DNA of 28,964 nucleotides, from positions 79,875-108,838 of the forward strand of contig MU129095.1 in assembly GCA_014904985.1 (NCBI GenBank). Reading direction: 5' to 3'. The translations under genes and the position numbers were made by a program. The notes beneath the pieces were generated by a model, which searched no databases, was not told where the DNA came from, and saw only the letters and a list, made by a program, of their open reading frames with translations. This document shows, in pieces, positions 8,987-19,275 of the stretch. How positions within the stretch are numbered: position 1 is the stretch's first letter; each line of letters begins with the position of its first letter. Origin of the DNA: Hydnum rufescens UP504. Lineage: Eukaryota; Basidiomycota; Agaricomycetes; Cantharellales; Hydnaceae.

Positions 8987-10486
8987 TCATACACTTCTTG
9001 TGCTAGCTAGGCGAGCCAGTTCTAACCTAAGAATCTCGGGAGTATCACGAATATATCTTTTGAATGCATCAGATTTCCACCATCCTTGGATCTTGACCCA
9101 CTCATGTGATAAACCCCGCTTCAGCAGTTCTGTTGTACCCCCGATTCTAAAACTATGGCCGCTACATATGCCGAGGTTTTCGGCTTTCCAAATCACCTCA
9201 CATCTAGAGATGAAAGATCTGCGAGTTGAAGGCCGCCATCCACTAGGGGAGCTTGCATCAGCATAAGCGAATAGTGGAGCATCAAGGGGCAAGGATGATG
9301 ACATAAGCATGTGTCGATACAGGGCTCTTGTCGGGGATGCGGTGGGAGGGTCCTTGTGGTCAGAGATAACGATATCGGCGCCTGCAGCACCTGTTGTCTT
9401 AGTCCAGGGGATGTGCCAGATGGCCCCTGAAGGCTCTGTGGGGGTGTCCAAGTTGTCGAAGGAGAAGGATGGATTGCAATCACGACAAACACGATGGCCG
9501 GGTTCGGGATCGGATGACTCAGACGGCAGAACAAGTTCTCCTAATCGGCATACTCCCCAGAAGGCACAGCACGCAATAGCAAAAAAAGCAATATCAGAAG
9601 GGAGGTTAAGGTCCAAGCAGCGATGAAGAGCTTCTAAGCGAACAAGACGAATAGGGGGACAGGGTGGCAAGGACGTTGAGGCTGGGGCCTTGGAAATGAC
9701 GGCTTTTTTGAAACCCATTGTGAGCGGGTCGTCGCCGAGTGTCCATGCAAGTTCTTGTGCAATGTGCCATGCGCGGATGCCAGAGAAGGTCGCAGAGATC
9801 TTGGATTTGCCGTCCTTTGCAATCTTGGACGTGATGAAGAGACGAAATGTTTGCTCATCTGCAGGAAGCCGGAGGTGTTCCGGGACATGCTTGTCGTCGC
9901 ACCAGAGAATCCAGTCCAGAATTGCTGAACCATATCCGACTTTGGTATCATGAGACCAGATAGCGCGGATGCTAGTATCATACTGAGATAAGGAGGAAGG
10001 GTAGTCTTAGCGACGAGACTGCGACGTATTATGAGAGAGGATTCAGCGACCCAGAAAAACATGCGCTCGTGGGCTTGCACAGCGGGTCGATTTGGATGAG
10101 GAAGCAGACAGCGCATATCTCCGCGGAGTGATCGCCCAGCAGGAGCACCGATAATTCTAGGGAACAGGGCAATAATGTCTGGATTCACTGAGTCAAGGGA
10201 GACCAACTTCGATGGAACCACCTCATTATGCAGATCTGGAACGGGAGGTGGGATTGAGGGGAAGAAAGATAAGGGGAGTGGGGCAGGAGGGGCAGGGGTA
10301 GCATGGGGGGATGAATGAAAAACGATATAGGAAGCGGGGGAGGCAGCAGTGGAGTTTTCGACAACTCGTCAGGGCGTGGAGGAATACTATGAGATCTGCT
10401 GCCAGCAAAAAACAGAGCATGCCCTGATTGAGGGTCTCGTCAGCACATGCTGGCGATGTGTCGTTTTGGGTGTTTCTAATCGACAT
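8987..10486 (-). pseudogene. Tyrosine recombinase (integrase) of Ngaro/DIRS-type retroelement, copy A
   Basis: DNA breaking-rejoining enzyme that would integrate the circular cDNA of the element. Visible catalytic boxes: GVCRLGEL (box I arginine), GHSFRIGGTTELLKRG (box II H-x-x-R, around 9143-9160), QGWWKSD (the W position) and KRYIR with the nucleophilic tyrosine codon at 9053-9055. The C-terminal third is intact and ends with TGA at 8987. The N-terminal two-thirds are broken by three single-base deletions in G/C runs relative to copy B (near 10420, 10290 and 9990). A proline-rich stretch precedes the recombinase core. I place the start at the ATG at 10486-10484, which overlaps the stop codon of the upstream RNase H frame by 11 bases. 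The frameshifts may be sequencing errors, since all lie in homopolymers. Confidence 0.85.
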
Positions 10487-11159
10487 CAGCAAGTAAATCA
10501 TGGAGCGCCTTAGGCATCTCAAAGGAGTGCTGGAGTTTGTGCTCGGCATGCAAATCCCATCCACGCGACGGTGCATCAGCTCGATTCTCCACAGAACGAA
10601 CATATGAGGGTTGGATGTCAACAAAGTTACGCATGCAGGCTTCAGTGGCTCGTCTGATACACAGGTTGGATTCAGGATTGCGACCGCGGCCTTTCCAAAA
10701 TTGACCAATAGAGCCTTGGTTGTCTGAGCGGACAATCACAATGCAGTTTCGAAGACCACGGGAGCATATCTCTAATGCTGCAAGTTCGATTGCTGCACTC
10801 TCCGCCCAGCCAATATCGCGACGATTGGATTTCCAACCTGCCTTAAACTTCCATGCTCGCCACAGCGAGCCGACAACAATTGCTATCCCCCAACTGGTGC
10901 ATGCGTCTACCCAGATGTCAATATCGATTGTTGGCCGGCTAGCAAGAGAGCGTGAGGCTCCAGGAATTGAAAGGATAGCAATCCATGTCTTCATATCTGC
11001 AATCACGTCGCGAGGCAGATGTCGAGTAACGAACCGATTTGTCGACGAGAAGGATTTCAAGAAGGTATAAGCCGGAGCAAGGAAGGATCGACCGTGTCGG
11101 TGAATTGAGCATATATGCTCCAAGCTCCCTACCACCTTTTCAGTCTCAGACTGAGACAC
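10476..11159 (-). CDS. Reverse transcriptase thumb/connector plus RNase H of retroelement, copy A
   Basis: A 227-codon open frame. The N-terminal ~50 residues (SLEHICSIHRHGRSFLAPAY) match the region after the reverse transcriptase palm in DIRS/Ngaro polyproteins. The RNase H domain follows with the four expected acidic positions: D in DIWVDACTSWGI, E in AAIELAALE, D in VRSDNQGS and D in NRADAPSRG. It would degrade the RNA strand during cDNA synthesis. This is not a separate gene: it is the downstream part of a longer RT-RNase H frame interrupted upstream by frameshifts. It ends with TAG at 10476-10478, inside the start of the recombinase ORF. Copy A reads better than copy B between residues 45 and 80. 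Confidence 0.85.
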   Translation of the reverse strand: MSQSETEKVVGSLEHICSIHRHGRSFLAPAYTFLKSFSSTNRFVTRHLPRDVIADMKTWIAILSIPGASRSLASRPTIDIDIWVDACTSWGIAIVVGSLWRAWKFKAGWKSNRRDIGWAESAAIELAALEICSRGLRNCIVIVRSDNQGSIGQFWKGRGRNPESNLCIRRATEACMRNFVDIQPSYVRSVENRADAPSRGWDLHAEHKLQHSFEMPKALHDLLADVD

Positions 11160-11720
11160 ACTCCGGAGTTGCTATGCGCAGCCAGTCTTGGGTACGTTTC
11201 AGGAATTTCCTCACGCTTGTGCTCGGGGAGAGACACCACATTTGTTATCGAAGTCCATGAGAAGCCGATAAAGAGGACAGTGGGAGAAAATCATGGTTTT
11301 TTGTCCTTGCGATAGGCCAGCCAATGAGCAGATTCAAGCAGGAAGTTGTCGAAGGAGACAGAATAAGTTGTGAGTGCCGTTCAAGGTGGAAGATGGAGTG
11401 CGGATAGGTAAATTGTCATCGCACCCCACTTTCGCAATGAGTGGGAGGTCTAATTTCTTTTGCAAGACATCAAGTGTGGGCATCTAAAGCCATACCAAGG
11501 TTGCCGCAGAGGAATGACATCCAAAGGGAAAATCAAAGTCAAGCCATACCTCGACAGGCGGCTGGTCTCCATTATACTCTTCCAACGGCTAAGAATGGCA
11601 GATGGTTGTATGCGCACGGAATACAGCGATATGCTGCTTGATATCAAGTTGAGCGCCTGTGTCCCAGCTGGAGCAAGTTTTACCCTATTGAAGACATATT
11701 GAGAATTCTTCCCAATCCAC
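11160..11720 (-). pseudogene. Reverse transcriptase palm domain, copy A (frameshifted)
   Basis: Fragments of a reverse transcriptase read in alternating frames. Motif A (LDIK plus a degraded AAYR, about 11625-11648), a DFDFPFG block and a VDD-type catalytic motif can be traced. The VDD motif, near 11415-11424, carries an extra base in this copy. Order and spacing agree with copy B and with the RNase H frame that follows. Single-base indels interrupt the frame every few tens of bases, which is more than expected from natural decay of an element whose recombinase end is almost intact. Confidence 0.7.
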
Positions 11721-12641
11721 TCATCATGGGAGAATTTATGACAAGGAGCAATAATTGATTATGAAATAAGAGTGGCCGAGAAGAACCTCGCGCACACCTA
11801 GAACCACACCATTCAAGAACAGCACAGCAGCTTGCTGCCTGACAGGTGGCCATCGCAATGGCAGCCTTGGTTCTATCCCGCCGAGCAACACAGCACGCTT
11901 GTTGCTCGCGGAAGCAAGACTACCCGAACCAGCACCTTAGGCAAGCTGACCCTACAGGTGGCCAAGTGGCAACCGGCGATTTCGGTAGCTTGTTTTTTGG
12001 GAATGCGAGAACCCACACTTAGGCATAATACAGGTGGCCATCCGCATGGCAGCCCTTGGTTCACAGTTACGCTTGCGCTGTGTGAACACACTCGGGCCCA
12101 ATGCGGCTTCGCGATGTTACCATCGAAGACTTGCACAACAAGAAGCAATGGGGGGGACGCGACGTGGAGGTAGAGAGCGAAGAAGGGGGGAAGAACGGGA
12201 GGGGAAGAAGGCAGAGAGGAAGGGGAATGGGGGACAACGGAACGTACCATTATGGCAAATACATCAAAGTACGTCCACTAGTTAACAGCCATCGGCTGGA
12301 ATTCAATTCGTTTACAGAGACCGGTCTTTCCGGAGAGGAGAGGTCCCGAATGATACCCACCCCCCACTGAGTTGGGCTTGGGTACCATTCATACCGGCGG
12401 ATGTAATCTACTATTAGAATTCTCTGCGTCTGCAATTGACATCGGGCCTGCCCATACGGCCGTATATGTCTCTTCTTTGAAGTAGTCTTCCGCAATATTG
12501 GCTCAAGAACATTTTTTGTAATGATTTTTGTGGATTTTATGGTTGAGTTGAGGGGGGCATCGGGCCCATCGGAAAACCGGAGCGAATATAAGGTGACAAG
12601 ATTAGGTATTGATGGTCAAGGCAATAGTCTAAGTTCGCGGT
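11721..12641 (-). other. Retroelement interior between Gag-like and RT domains, copy A
   Basis: This should encode the linker and N-terminal fingers of the reverse transcriptase on the minus strand, but frameshifts prevent a continuous reading. ORFs seen on either strand (11832-12370 plus, 11873-12250 minus) are not trusted. A G/A-rich run lies near 12180-12240. Confidence 0.4.
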
Positions 12642-13830
12642 TCAAAATGCGGCAAGCAGGGGGGTCACTGGGGCCAGTTTAGGAAGGGAGGGTGTGCACT
12701 TGCCGGCCATGCTGCCCGGCAAGGCAGAGTGAGCAACAGTGCATGTTCGCTTGCTCGTGTCCGTTTTTTGACAACCCCTGGGGGTGTTCCAGAAGACACC
12801 AGATTGTGTCGTTTTGAATGGGCCGGCGGACGAGTTTTCATCCCGCAGTTGACCAAGATCTCTGTCCTGAATGGAAGAGGAGGAATACCATTTCCTGGCA
12901 GTATGGTTTGGGGCGCCACAGCGAACGCGAGCTCGAGGCGGGGCCCAACGATCGGCTGCTCTTCGGAAAGGGTGATGAGCGTTCATAAGAGGAAAGATGG
13001 CTTGGGAGTGGGAAATTATAGCGGTGGAAAGGGGGGGCGACTTATGTGAAGAGAGATGGGAAGAAGAGAGCGAACGTTGAGGAATTAAGGCATGGTTAAT
13101 GCAGCGAAATTGCTCGGCACGAATCTCGGATTCAATAGATGGAAGGGCGACGACCAGAGTTTGTCATCCCAGAGCGACATAGTCTAGAATTGAACCATTG
13201 TATGCGTACGGTTTTGTTGAGTGACGAAGATGATAGGGGAAGCCGTCATCTTTGCGGTAGTGGAAATGCTCGCGCAGCGACTTATACCAGTCTCTCCAAG
13301 ATCGCATAAGCTGCGAAGACATGGACTTTCTGGATTAGGTCAGAAAAAACTGTAAGCACCGTCCCCAGTCCGAACGAGAGAGCGTGTCCTCTGTGGATTG
13401 CGAACTCTTGGGTCTTCCGGACGTCTGACTGTGACTTAGGGTCTTAACGTCGCTTAAACTTTATCGGCTCAACTGTTTTCCCAGCGGAAGGCTTCGATAG
13501 AATCAAACGTGAAGTTGAACAGTGGGTAGATAGAACCTGTCCACAATGGCTTCATGGAAGGGAGAGGATTAGCTTTGCGGATTTGACGAAGTGTCGAAAG
13601 GGGGAGAGACTTGATGGAGCTCCAAGAGGATGTTGTGGAGGCTTGAGGGGCAGGAGAAGTAGAAAGACAGGTGTGGAGTAGATCTGCGAGAGGGTCTGGG
13701 TGGGAGAGAAGCGTGAGCGACAGATTCGCACCCGCGCTTGCAAGGTCCGGTGGCTTGTTGGGGGGGAAAGCTGAGTATCAGTGAGTGGTTGGAAGCTTTG
13801 AAGAGTTAACATGTTAATGCTAAAAACGGC
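12642..13830 (-). pseudogene. Gag-like ORF1 of the retroelement, copy A (frameshifted)
   Basis: Corresponds to 21291-22540 in copy B. Pieces in several frames share the same peptide blocks: a Ser/Pro-rich N-terminus near 13600-13800, and a C-terminal RASEHALLLTLPCRA stretch that in copy B shows C-x2-C spacing. Position upstream of the RT on the minus strand and the lack of enzymatic motifs suggest the structural (Gag-like) or coat ORF of the element. The domain itself is not recognised with certainty. Confidence 0.45.
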
Positions 13831-14160
13831 TTCGATCTATCTCTCTGAGTTTGGAGAGCCAAGGACCTAAAGTTAATGGCAGAATATCGAGAGGGAGAAC
13901 AGCAAGGAACGTCCATTGGTAGCACCAGTATGATTAACGAAGATTTATCGAGAGAATGAGAATTGACGTGTTTGCTTGGCAGTACAGCGCGGCGTAAAAA
14001 GCAAGCGCTGTGAGGAGAGGGGAGTGAGAGAATGAAAGTTAATCCGAAGCGTTCGCGATTGTATTACATATACTCATTCATCTCACTTCAGTTGCTTTAA
14101 TTGCGCTTTCTGGCCTTTAACAAGTTGCTCCGTGCCTCGGCTAGTTTGGCAAAACAGAAC
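13831..14160. other. 5' end of retroelement and 3' flank of zinc-protein gene, copy A
   Basis: No gene. On the minus strand this lies upstream of the Gag-like ORF, so it should contain the promoter or 5' repeat of the element. I could not match it to the 3' end at 8.65-8.99 kb. Confidence 0.35.
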
Positions 14161-14579
14161 CTACATGAATCTCACCCCACAAGCCATGATATCTCTTTCT
14201 GAAGAGCATCAGACATTCCTTAACACGTCTCTCAGGCCAATGCAAATGTTGAAGCGTATCTACAAGACGATTCCATGCAATGGCTGGGATGTGCCAAGGT
14301 GCAATAGTTCTGTAGTCAATTCATCCAGCTCAAATCTTTTGATCAGCAGATTTTGATCAGAGATAGTGACCAAAATCCCACAATACTTAGGGGCATCAGA
14401 AGACTGGAATGCACGTTATCCTCCGTGCGCGTGAGGCTGTTGCAATTTTGAGTTTTGTTCCTATCATTGCAAGTGTGACACATCTTTGTATGGCCTTTAC
14501 CACTTTTCTTCAGAGGAAAAGGTGTCACTAGGGCCCTTACTGTGCACCTCAGTAAGCAGCCCACTGAATGTTTTGACAT
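14161..14579 (-). pseudogene. Small putative zinc-binding protein, copy A (frameshifted)
   Basis: Counterpart of the copy B gene at 22832-23243. The ATG at 14579 is shared, and the PLKKSGKGHTKMC block and the following C-x2-C are readable. Single-base indels change the frame in the first Cys cluster and again in the C-terminal half. See the copy B entry for the description of the product. The lesions have the same indel-only character as the rest of this segment, so the gene may not be truly broken. Confidence 0.5.
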
Positions 14580-14940
14580 AGTGTAGCGCTGAAAAAGGGA
14601 AAATCCGGTGTCTCGAGCGCCAGGGTGTTTCCGAAACTCACGTGCCTCGGTTTTTCTGGAGGGGTTTATTGCATCAATCATGAGTGGGAGGCTTTTCCTG
14701 TGCCGGTGAGTATATTCTCTGCTTTTGGGAACCCCTAATTTGATCTTCAAAATTCTAGACCCATCTGGCTCATGTGTGTTGCTCCGGGATTTATATGGTT
14801 CGACAAATCTAACTCGGCGCTTCACAGGATCCGGCAACAGGTCCGTTCTTTCGCAAAGGAATAAGGGATTAGCTCAGCTTGAACACGTCTTCGGCGTCTA
14901 CAAGTAGGTGACTTCCGGCCGCCGCAAACAAAATCCCCTC
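14580..14940. other. Divergent intergenic region, copy A
   Basis: Lies between the divergently oriented zinc-protein gene and the three-exon gene and probably carries both promoters. It corresponds to 23244-23611 in copy B. A short plus-strand ORF (14725-14907) is not trusted. Confidence 0.4.
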
Positions 14941-15654
14941 ATGCAATCAATTGCGCCCGTCCGCTTATCACAAGGACCGTTGCCCGAGCTCATCCCGTAC
15001 GCTCGGGGTCAAGCCCTACCACTCACAGAATTCTTGGATTAGAATGGTTGAATGTCGGACACCAACCACACAAAATTTTGTGATCTAAGAAGTTGGGAAG
15101 AGGGGCAAGAATCAACAACCCTTTGGCTTCGAATGGATCGGACCAGTTGGGCCAGCCGCTTACTAGGGGTGCGCAGGAACACCGACAGGGTGAGTGTGGC
15201 ATTATCTTGTGGCCCAAAATTATGCATTTAGCCTCCCCTACTTTATAGGCCCCAGCTTTGGTGACTTTGCAGGATCTCTTGATCGACAATCATGTCCAGA
15301 ACGATCATATCCACCGCAGTTTGGCAAGCGCGATTCAGACCCCACCCCCGTTGATAAACCTTAGGTGTTCTTCTCTCGGTTTTATTTGCGGGAATCTCCT
15401 CGTTTCTCGCTGTTTTCGGCGGTGTGTGTGTGCCTTTGAGTCTGGTCATTAGCTATGATACAGACTATTCAGGATCACTCTATTTACTCCTGGCAATTTA
15501 TGGAATCTGGTTGAGTTGGGGGGAGGGAGAATACATCGCCCATGGTGCCCCGCCGCCAACTCTCTGGATACGTGCTCGGAAGCTCTGCAAGGGGTCAAAA
15601 TGCGCATGCAGAAAGTTGGTCTCTCCTCCCCCTGTAATGTTGAGAGAGTATTAA
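14941..15654 (+). pseudogene. Three-exon gene of unknown function, copy A (frameshifted)
   Basis: Counterpart of 23612-24301 in copy B. The ATG at 14941, the first donor (AGG|GTGAGT after the CACCGACAG stretch, near 15187) and the first acceptor (TTTGCAG, near 15271) are conserved. Indels shift the first exon several times, and the terminal TAG of copy B reads as GAGAGAGTA here. See copy B for the product. Confidence 0.5.
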
Positions 15655-15686
15655 TTGCGGTAATGGCAACCTCTTCAGATCTCAAA

Positions 15687-16934
15687 ATGGATCAACGACC
15701 CAGTCCATCATTAACGAATCTCCAACATAGTCGCTGCTCCACCCGTTGACGATGCCCAGCCCCGTCCCGGCCGAACTCACCGACTTGACTGGCCGCATTG
15801 TTCGTTGGCTCAGCGCCATCGCCCCTGGTGGCTATTTCTTCTGTCTGGAGAGGTAGGCTTGCTCGCTTCGCTACCCGGACGATCCTAACGATTTCGTTCC
15901 GGTGGCATTTCCCACTCAATGGCTTTGTGGAGGTCCTATGTGCTGACCGCGATGACTTAGGCTTGCTATCAAGGTTCTTCGTGCTTTCACACAACAGATG
16001 GCATACGGCAAAACGGAGGCTCCACAAGGTAACTTTCCATCCGCAATAGGTCATAGGATGTTTTGTTCATCATTGGAGCCTAGCGTCCTGGCATTCGAAA
16101 TGCGAATAATGGGCGCGTTGCACCACGAGAAAACGTGGTCCATTGTTAGGTCATACTCAAGAACATGAAGGACCCGGTCTCGTTTCAATCTCGTAGGCCA
16201 ACGAGTAATGTGTTGGCTTCTTAGCGAAGGAATCCAGTGTGAATCGAGAGATTATTGTGGGTCACATCGATATGCTTACTCGAATATGGGATCCATCCCC
16301 TGAGCTTGGTTTTCATAGTGCGAGACGTTGCTCTGGGTTACAATACTTACATGAATAGCGACGCCTCCCCCATCATTCAAGGTGATCTTAAAGGGTATAG
16401 CTTGAATATACCGAGCGCCTGGTGGGTGCCTTGTCTGATCAGTTTATATCCCCAGCCGAACGGCTGATCGATGGAGAAGGAAGAGCAAGTAATTTGTGAT
16501 TTTGGCTTGTCTATAATTCTTGAATGGGGGACCTACTGGCCACACTTCATGCGAACTTCGGGAGGGTATGCTGCGATTTTTGAGGCTCCGCAGAACTTCC
16601 TTGAGGAAAGTAAAGCTAGAACTGTGGAGACAGATATAATGTGCATATGCATGGCAGGCTTGTATATGCGGTGGAGTCATCCTTGCCGGATGGTGTGGCA
16701 TTGTGCGAAAACTAAGCGACCGGGATCATAAAATCACTATAGATCTTGTTTGACCGGGAACCCTACTACCGAACTGTCCAGAGAGGCAACGCTAATGCGT
16801 GCTATATTGAGCCAACCAGGGCCTCGCCTTTGAACGCATTGACCGAAGAAAGTCACCGTTTCCTTGCCATTTTTTGCAAATTTGCGAGTTTGGGTCACGA
16901 ACGGATCGAGATCGACCATCAGCTGATTAAATAA
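15687..16934 (+). pseudogene. Protein kinase gene, copy A (frameshifted)
   Basis: Counterpart of 24342-25634 in copy B, with the ATG in AAAATGGATC at 15687. Traceable elements include the glycine-rich loop region, GCTATCAAGGTTCT (the AIKVL lysine strand), CACCACGAGAA (HHEN), GGTGATCTTAAAGGG (GDLKG), TGTGATTTTGGC (CDFG) and TTGTTTGACCGGGA (LFDRE). Indels occur every 10-20 bases, and some change splice donors (the G at the HGDLKG donor is lost). If real, this copy is a pseudogene; more likely it is low-accuracy sequence of the same gene. Confidence 0.55.
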
Positions 16935-17585
16935 TCGCACTATACCAGCGGCGTCCAAAATATACCTATACGCTTACCCATCAAGCAAATTTGCCGTCCA
17001 CCAAAAGAATTGTATGTGTAGTCTTCCTGGATAGTGTTCTAGCTGGGCTTTGTGTACTAAGAATATTGGTTTACAGGGAGGCATGTTCGACTTATGTGGC
17101 GCCCGCTGGGCCATTGAAAGAAGCAGGCTGTCTCCGTGATCGACGGCCGGAGCTCAGCATCCCTACGTGCTTTTTGCCCGTCATTCCATCGGGCGCGATC
17201 TATGCAGGCGTTACCTCGCTGGCGACTTGATGGCACGTGATGGTCACCTCATAAGGCCTTGGAAGACGGTTACGGCTCTCATCACGCAAATATACCTGAG
17301 AGCGCTTCGTAGTTTCGGAAGGAGAAAGAGGATGTTGTTGCTCTCTTGGTTCCATGAAGAACGGCTCAGCCTTCCCTTGTCGCGCGTGTTTCCCTCTGTC
17401 GGGGACCGTTAGATCACCATTGGATGAGCTCGGCCTTCCGCATCCGAGAGTGGAGGGATTATTCTGCGAAGGTTTCGTCTAACCTAGCTCGGGCGCTGGT
17501 GTTCTATGAGACCTAACAAAGATGCTCCTTGCGGAAGACGGATAATGATCGCGAGAATTAATGCCGGACTTTTAACCCCCGGGAT
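16935..17585. other. Downstream of kinase, copy A, up to the gap
   Basis: Corresponds to 25635-26137. A GTATGT donor followed by a TTTACAG acceptor is conserved in both copies just after the kinase end, so a further short exon is possible. No recognised domain. It ends at GGGAT directly before the N run. Confidence 0.35.
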
Positions 17586-17610
17586 NNNNNNNNNNNNNNN
17601 NNNNNNNNNN
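17586..17610. other. Assembly gap, 25 N
   Basis: Twenty-five undetermined bases. The round number indicates a placeholder and not a measured gap size. Copy A ends exactly at its left edge. Confidence 0.98.
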
Positions 17611-17993
17611 TACATTTGGATAGAATGGGTGTCTGTGGCGACAACTAAAGACTTGTGGGTCACCGGCATTGTATTGGATAGGGTAAACAAACTATTGAGA
17701 CCATAAAAGAAACCCATTTGATTGATGAAAACGATCCGAAACGGGAGGGAAACCAAGTGTTAATAATCTCAACATTGCTCAAAGGATAACATTAGAAATC
17801 GAAATCTAACAACGCACATGTAATGATTGGAGTGGCGGGATGGACGAACGGGGAAGGATATGATTAGACAGGGGAGTGCGCCTCTCAACAGGGTTTCGGG
17901 GCGGGTTCCGATCTGTCGAAGGCAAGGTGTAGAGGTTCCGGGTTCCGGACACGTTTAGACTGGGGAGCTATGCATTTTTCTTTGTACTGCTTC
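17611..17993. other. Unique spacer between gap and copy B
   Basis: These 383 bases have no counterpart elsewhere in the window and no gene. Copy B starts abruptly at 17994 inside the recombinase coding region. This is either a genuine truncation breakpoint of a second retroelement or a contig join. Confidence 0.6.
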
Positions 17994-19275
17994 AGAGATG
18001 AAAGATCTGCGAGTCGAAGGCCGCCATCCACTAGGGGAGCTTGCATCAGCATAACGAATAGCGGAGCATCAAGGGCAAGGATGATGACATAAGCATGTGT
18101 CGATACAGGGCTCTTGTCGGGGATGCAGTGGGAGGGTCCTTGTGGTCAGAGATAACGATATCGGCGCCTGCAGCACCTGTTGTCTTAGTCCAGGGGATGT
18201 GCCAGATGGCCCCTGAAGGCTCCGTGGGGGTGTCCAAGTTGTCGAAGGAGAAGGATGGATTGCAATCACGACGAACACGATGGCCGGGTTCGGGATCGGA
18301 TGACTCAGACGGCAGAACAAGTTCTCCTAATCGGCATACTCCCCAGAAGGCACAGCACGCAATAGCAAAAAAAGCAATATCAGAAGGGAGGTTAAGGTCC
18401 AAGCAGCGATGAAGAGCTTCTAAGCGAACAAGACGAATAGGGGGACAGGGTGGCAAGGACGTTGAGGCTGGGGCCTTGGAAATGACGGCTTTTTTGAAAC
18501 CCATTGTGAGCGGGTCGTCGCCGAGTGTCCATGCAAGTTCTTGTGCAATGTGCCATGCGCGGATGCCAGAGAAGGTCCCAGAGATCTTGGATTTGCCGTC
18601 CTTTGCAATCTTGGACGCGATGAAGAGACGAAATGTTTGCTCATCTGCAGGAAGCCGGAGGTGTTCCGGGACATGCTTGTCGTCGCACCAGAGAATCCAG
18701 TCCAGAATTGCTGAACCATATCCGACTTTGGTATCATGAGACCAGATAGCGCGGATGCTAGTATCATACTGAGATAAGGAGGAAGGGGTAGTCTTAGCGA
18801 CGAGACTGCGACGTATTATGAGAGAGGATTCAGCGACCCAGAAAAACATGCGCTCGTGGGCTTGCACAGCGGGTCGATTTGGATGAGGAAGCAGACAGCG
18901 CATATCTCCGCGGAGTGATCGCCCAGCAGGAGCACCGATAATTCTAGGGAACAGGGCAATAATGTCTGGATTCACTGAGTCAAGGGAGACCAACTTCGAT
19001 GGAACCACCTCATTATGCGGATCTGGAACGGGAGGTGGGATTGAGGGGAAGAAAGATAAGGGGAGTGGGGCAGGAGGGGGCAGGGGTAGCATGGGGGGAT
19101 GAATGAAAAACGATATAGGAAGCGGGGGAGGCAGCAGTGGAGTTTTCGACAACTCGTCAGGGCGTGGAGGAATACTATGAGATCTGCTGCCAGCAAAAAA
19201 CAGAGCATGCCCCTGATTGAGGGTCTCGTCAGCACATGCTGGCGATGTGTCGTTTTGGGTGTTTCTAATCGACAT
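17994..19275 (-). pseudogene. Tyrosine recombinase of Ngaro/DIRS-type retroelement, copy B (3' truncated)
   Basis: A continuous frame runs from the ATG at 19275-19273 to a stop at 18046 (409 codons), with homology continuing to 17994 after a frameshift (a missing G in a run near 18075, relative to copy A). It carries the proline-rich N-terminal region, a helical SAM-like core-binding part (SILSQYD-like sequence, then GSAILDWILWCDD and HVPEHLRLPADEQTFRLF) and box I (CAFWGVCRLGEL). The box II H-x-x-R, the W position and the tyrosine are missing because the copy stops at 17994. The longer 492-codon reading depends on a TTG start and overlaps the RNase H frame; I prefer the ATG, which overlaps the RNase H stop by 11 bases. 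Inactive as it stands. Confidence 0.85.

Larger units (their letters stand above)
9206..17585. repeat. Duplicated segment, copy A (8.4 kb)
   Basis: Colinear with 17994-26137 in direct orientation. The match begins at AGAGATGAAAGATCTGCGAG and runs to GGGAT, immediately before the N gap. Up to about 10.92 kb the copies differ mainly by scattered transitions and a few homopolymer indels. From there to the end single-base indels occur very often, in coding and non-coding DNA alike. Copy A is 236 bases longer over the matched span. The right-hand part is probably low-accuracy long-read sequence, and its genes may not be a second genomic copy. Confidence 0.9.

Noticed and set aside
9690..9953. Plus-strand ORFs over the recombinase (also 9309-9626, 18095-18412, 18476-18739)
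   Set aside because: They are antisense shadows of the recombinase, which has clear catalytic motifs on the minus strand; they show no motif of their own.
12101..12370. Charged Gly/Arg/Glu-rich plus-strand ORFs near the G/A-rich tract (also 20814-21011)
   Set aside because: They translate a low-complexity purine run on the strand opposite to the retroelement coding sequence and differ between the copies.
15516..16054. Several overlapping ORFs on both strands around the kinase 5' end in copy A
   Set aside because: They arise from indel-shifted frames of the three-exon gene and the kinase; copy B gives the coherent reading.
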